Assembly (NCBI GenBank): GCA_028826165.1
Contig: JAPDFW010000092.1
Location: 496,001-560,000, forward strand
Direction of reading: 5' to 3'
Source: Anaeramoeba ignava
Lineage: Eukaryota; Metamonada; Anaeramoebidae
DNA length: 64,000 nt
Shown here: positions 61,501-64,000 of the stretch, piece by piece
Layout: every line of letters starts with the position of its first letter
How positions within the stretch are numbered: position 1 is the first letter of the stretch
Translations under genes and position numbers: made by a program
The notes under the pieces: generated by a model
Seen by the model: only the letters and a program-made list of their open reading frames with translations
The model's database searches: none
What the model was told of the DNA's origin: nothing

Positions 61501-62052
61501 AATTTTAATTTTAATTTTAATTTTAATTTTAATTTTAATTTTAATTTTAATTTTAATTTTAATTTTAATTTTAATTTTGATTTTAATTTTGATTTTAATT
61601 TAAATTTTAATTTTAATTTTAATTTTAATTTTAATTTTAATTTTTAAATTAATTTTAATTTTATTTTAATTTTAATTTTAATTTTAATTTTATAAATGAA
61701 TTTTAATTTTAATTTAATTTTAATATTAATTTTAATTTTAATTTAAATTTTTAATTTTTAATTAAATTACTAAATTTGGGTTTGAAACTGATAGTTGAGG
61801 AGAGCCATAAATAGGAGATCTACTTTGAGAAATTTTAATAGCTTTATCACCAAGAAACATACCAGAAAAGCTCATTGCTGAAAGGACTGATTCTTGAGAT
61901 TCAAATTCAATAAAACAAAAACGATGAGGAAGAGCAGGATCTCCAACAATTCTAACCTTTTCAATTGCTCCACATGCTTGAAATAAAGAACGAATCATTC
62001 CTTCATCATAATGTGATGGAATATTTCCTACGTGAATTGTTCTTTCGGCCAT
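58511..62052 (-). CDS. Three-RRM protein with RS-rich tail (splicing-factor-like)
   Basis: Exons: 62052-61771, 61087-61016, 60927-60752, 59732-58511, 583 residues. RRM1 (about 1-80): RTIHVGNIP and HRFCFIEFES. RRM2 (about 105-180): RTIYVAGIDVA and KRFGFIEFAT. RRM3 (about 200-280): RTIFVGNLDV and TRFAFVEFAT. Each RRM ends in a like pattern, SGM-LG or SGVVIA followed by SRSPI, SKTPI or SRTPI, as in SREK1/Vip1 and plant CID8-type proteins. After a Gln/Tyr/Asn-rich region (about 290-430) the tail is rich in Ser-Arg, His and Lys. The last exon has more G and C than most coding sequence here. A role in pre-mRNA processing fits. The three RRMs probably arose by internal duplication. Confidence 0.85.
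59733..60751 (-). repeat. Intron 3 of the three-RRM gene
   Basis: About 1 kb: poly-T/GTTTTTT next to exon 4, then AAATTAAATTTTTTGGATT units (59880-60140), GTGTTTTTT runs (60135-60205) and ATTATTTTTGATTTA units (60350-60610). I see no gene in it. Confidence 0.7.
61088..61770 (-). repeat. Intron 1 of the three-RRM gene: TTTTAA hexamer array
   Basis: Mostly perfect TTTTAA with a few TTTTGA and two isolated TTTATAAATGAATTTT units (about 61236 and 61690). No C is seen on the + strand between about 61089 and 61769, so the sense strand has no G. Confidence 0.92.
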
Positions 62053-62189
62053 AATTTTGTTTTATAATAAAAAATATAAAAAATTTGAAAAGAAAAAAAT
62101 GAAAAATTAAAATTCAAAAAAAATTTTTTTATTTAAAAAAAAAACATTTTTCCTCTTTTTTTTTCTTCTTTTCTTTTTTATTCTTCTTT

Positions 62190-64000
62190 CTATTTCAATT
62201 TAGAAATCTTTTTATTTTCCCGATTTTGATTAGGAATTATTTCCCAATTTGGTGATTTTTCTGTTTTTATCCAATTAAAATCTTTTATTTGATTCCATAA
62301 ATTTTGAGTTTGATCATTCATTTGTAAATCCTAAATAAAAATATAATTTAAATCAAAATATTATTTAAATTTAAATCAAAAATATTATTTAAATCAAAAA
62401 TATTATTTAAATCCAAAATATTATTTAAATCAAAAATATTATTTAAATCAAAAATATTATTTAAATCCAAAATATTATTTAAATCCAAAATATAATTTAA
62501 ATCCAAAATATTATTTAAATCCAAAATATAATTTAAATCAAAATATAATTTAAATAAATCAAAAATATTATTTAAATTCAAAAATATTATTTAAATCAAA
62601 AATCATATTATTTAAATCCAAAAATATAATTTAAATCAAAAAAATAATTTCATTTAAATCAAAAAAAATCCAAAAATATTATTAAAATCCAAAATATAAT
62701 TTAAATCAAAAATATAATTTAAATCAAAAAAGAAAAAATATTATTTTCTCTAAATCAAAAATATTATTTAAAATCAAAATATTATTTAAATTCAAAAATA
62801 TTATTTAAATCAAAAATATAATTTAAATCAAAAATATAATTTAAATCAAAAATATTAAAAATATAATTTTCAAAAATATTATTTAAATCAAAAATATAAT
62901 TTAAATCAAAAATTATTTTAAATCAAAAATATTAAAATATAATTTAAATTCAAAAATATTATTTAAATCCAAAAATATTATTTAAATCAAAAATATTATT
63001 TAAATTCAAAATATAATTTAAAATATTATTTAAATCCAAAATATAATTTAATTCAAAATATTATTTAAATAAATCAAAATATAATTTAAATCAAAAAATA
63101 TTATTTAAATTCAAAATATAATTTAAATAAAAAAATATAATTTAAATCAAAAAATTATTTAAATCCAAAATATTATTTAAATCAAAAATATAATTTAAAT
63201 TAAAAATATTATTTAAATTCAAAAATATTATTTAAATCAAAAATATTATTTAAATCTCAAAATATAATTTAAATTCAAAATATAATTTAAATCAAAAATA
63301 TTATTTAATTTAAAAATATAATTTAAATCAAAAATATTATTTAAATCAAAATATAATTTAAATCAAAAATATTATTTAAATCAAAAATATTATTTAAATC
63401 CAAAATATAATTTAAATTCAAAATATTTAAATTCAAAATATTATTTAAATCAAAAATATTATTTAAAAGTTACAGAAAGTAGAGAATCAATTCCAGGAAA
63501 ATCAAAAGAATAAGGAGCAACTCTTATTTCTTTACAATCCTCTATAATTGGTTCAGATTTTGTGAAAATATATAAATCACAATTATTTGATGAATGCAAC
63601 CTAATTTGTTGTGCTGCAAGCATAAATGTTGAATCTATACAATTTTCTAAAAATATTGAACCAGAAATAGGACCTGTATAAATTTTACAAGATTCAATAT
63701 TATCAATCCAAAGAGCTGATATTTTATCACATAAAAAAATTGTACAATTTTTTAAATTTGAAAGAGAAAAATCTTTTCCATTAATTGTTCCTGGATATTT
63801 CCAAATAGTTTGTGATTCTAGAAATTGAAAACTAAATTCTGAATCTTTTATTTTGTTCTTTAATTTTTGATTTGTTTTTTGATTTGTTTTTCATTTAATT
63901 TTTGATTTAATTTTTCATTTGATTTTTCATTTGATTTTTCATTTGTTTTTTCATTTGTTTTTTCATTTGTTTTTTTTCTTGATCTAAATGTAAATTTTTT
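62190..64000 (-). CDS. TBCC: Tubulin-binding cofactor C, C-terminal part (runs off the window)
   Basis: Two exons seen: about 64000-63474 and 62330-62190. The C-CAP/TBCC domain shows LKNCTIFL, ESCKIYTGPISGSIFLENC, TFMLAAQQIRLHSSNNCDLY, EPIIEDCKEIRVAPYSFDFP, then after the intron WNQIKDFNWIKTEKSPNW. TBCC is the GAP for beta-tubulin in the folding complex; the catalytic arginine position is represented by QQIRLH. Upstream (63880-64000) is an NEKTNEK repeat; it is out of frame with the domain because one unit has T5 (63887-63891, + strand) where its sisters have T6. The N-terminal spectrin-like domain should lie beyond position 64000. Confidence 0.85.
62331..63473 (-). repeat. Intron of the TBCC gene: AAATATTATTTAAATC array
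   Basis: 1.1 kb of a 15-17-base unit (AAATATTATTTAAATC and AAATATAATTTAAATC). Unlike the other arrays, the sense strand does contain G here (GATTT), with AG at only about three places, so it is a partial exception to the G-depletion rule. Confidence 0.88.

Noticed and set aside
1-64000. Alternative genetic code with reassigned stops
   Set aside because: TAA, TAG and TGA all end well-conserved genes, and none is needed as a sense codon.
1-64000. tRNA genes, transposons, viral inserts
   Set aside because: No tRNA-like arms, reverse transcriptase, transposase or capsid motifs were recognised in the sequence.

Overview
This is eukaryotic nuclear DNA, very AT-rich and intron-rich. Introns are GT-AG, the code is standard (TAA, TAG and TGA all end clear genes), and proteins carry long Asn/Gln runs encoded by AAT/CAA. 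The gene set points to a free-living amoeboid protist: a heterotrimeric G-protein alpha subunit, RGS, RhoGEF, RasGEF and Rab proteins, BTB-TLDc proteins, saposin-like proteins, a BK-type potassium channel, tubulin cofactor C and Tim44. My best guess is an Anaeramoeba-like amoeba; that is inferred from gene content, not proven. I saw no tRNA, rRNA, transposon or CRISPR array.

Layout. 0-7 kb: BK-type (Slo) K+ channel with a 2.1-kb repeat intron, then an AAAATC array. 7-12 kb: an unrecognised seven-exon minus-strand gene, divergent from Tim44. 12-22 kb: a minus-strand signalling pair, a G-alpha subunit followed by a coiled-coil/RGS/DUF547 protein. 22-24 kb: a DCN1-like neddylation factor. 24-34 kb: a tandem cluster of NRF-6-type membrane acyltransferases (one 3' fragment, two complete four-exon genes, one with a decayed extra exon 2). 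33.8-42.5 kb: Rpp38-like RNase P subunit, DH-PH-PH RhoGEF, RasGEF, triple-saposin secreted protein. 42.6-53 kb: two BTB-BACK-TLDc paralogues flanking a 144-bp-period repeat block, a decayed BTB/coiled-coil/ARM gene and a Rab pseudogene. 53-64 kb: Rab GTPase, Byr4/Bfa1-like protein, TRAPPC2, RNase H2 subunit C with a roughly 300-residue insert, a three-RRM RS protein, and the 3' end of tubulin cofactor C.

The strongest themes are: (1) introns grown to 0.3-2.2 kb by private tandem repeats that almost lack G, and therefore AG, on the transcribed-sense strand in both gene orientations; (2) a T-run broken by CAT (TTTTCATTTTT) just upstream of nearly every start codon; (3) tandem paralogues whose backbone is nearly identical while exposed segments differ; (4) a series of single-base frame breaks, mostly at homopolymers, that look like residual assembly indels or very young lesions. 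Exon coordinates were read by hand from splice signals and reading frame and have not been checked against RNA.
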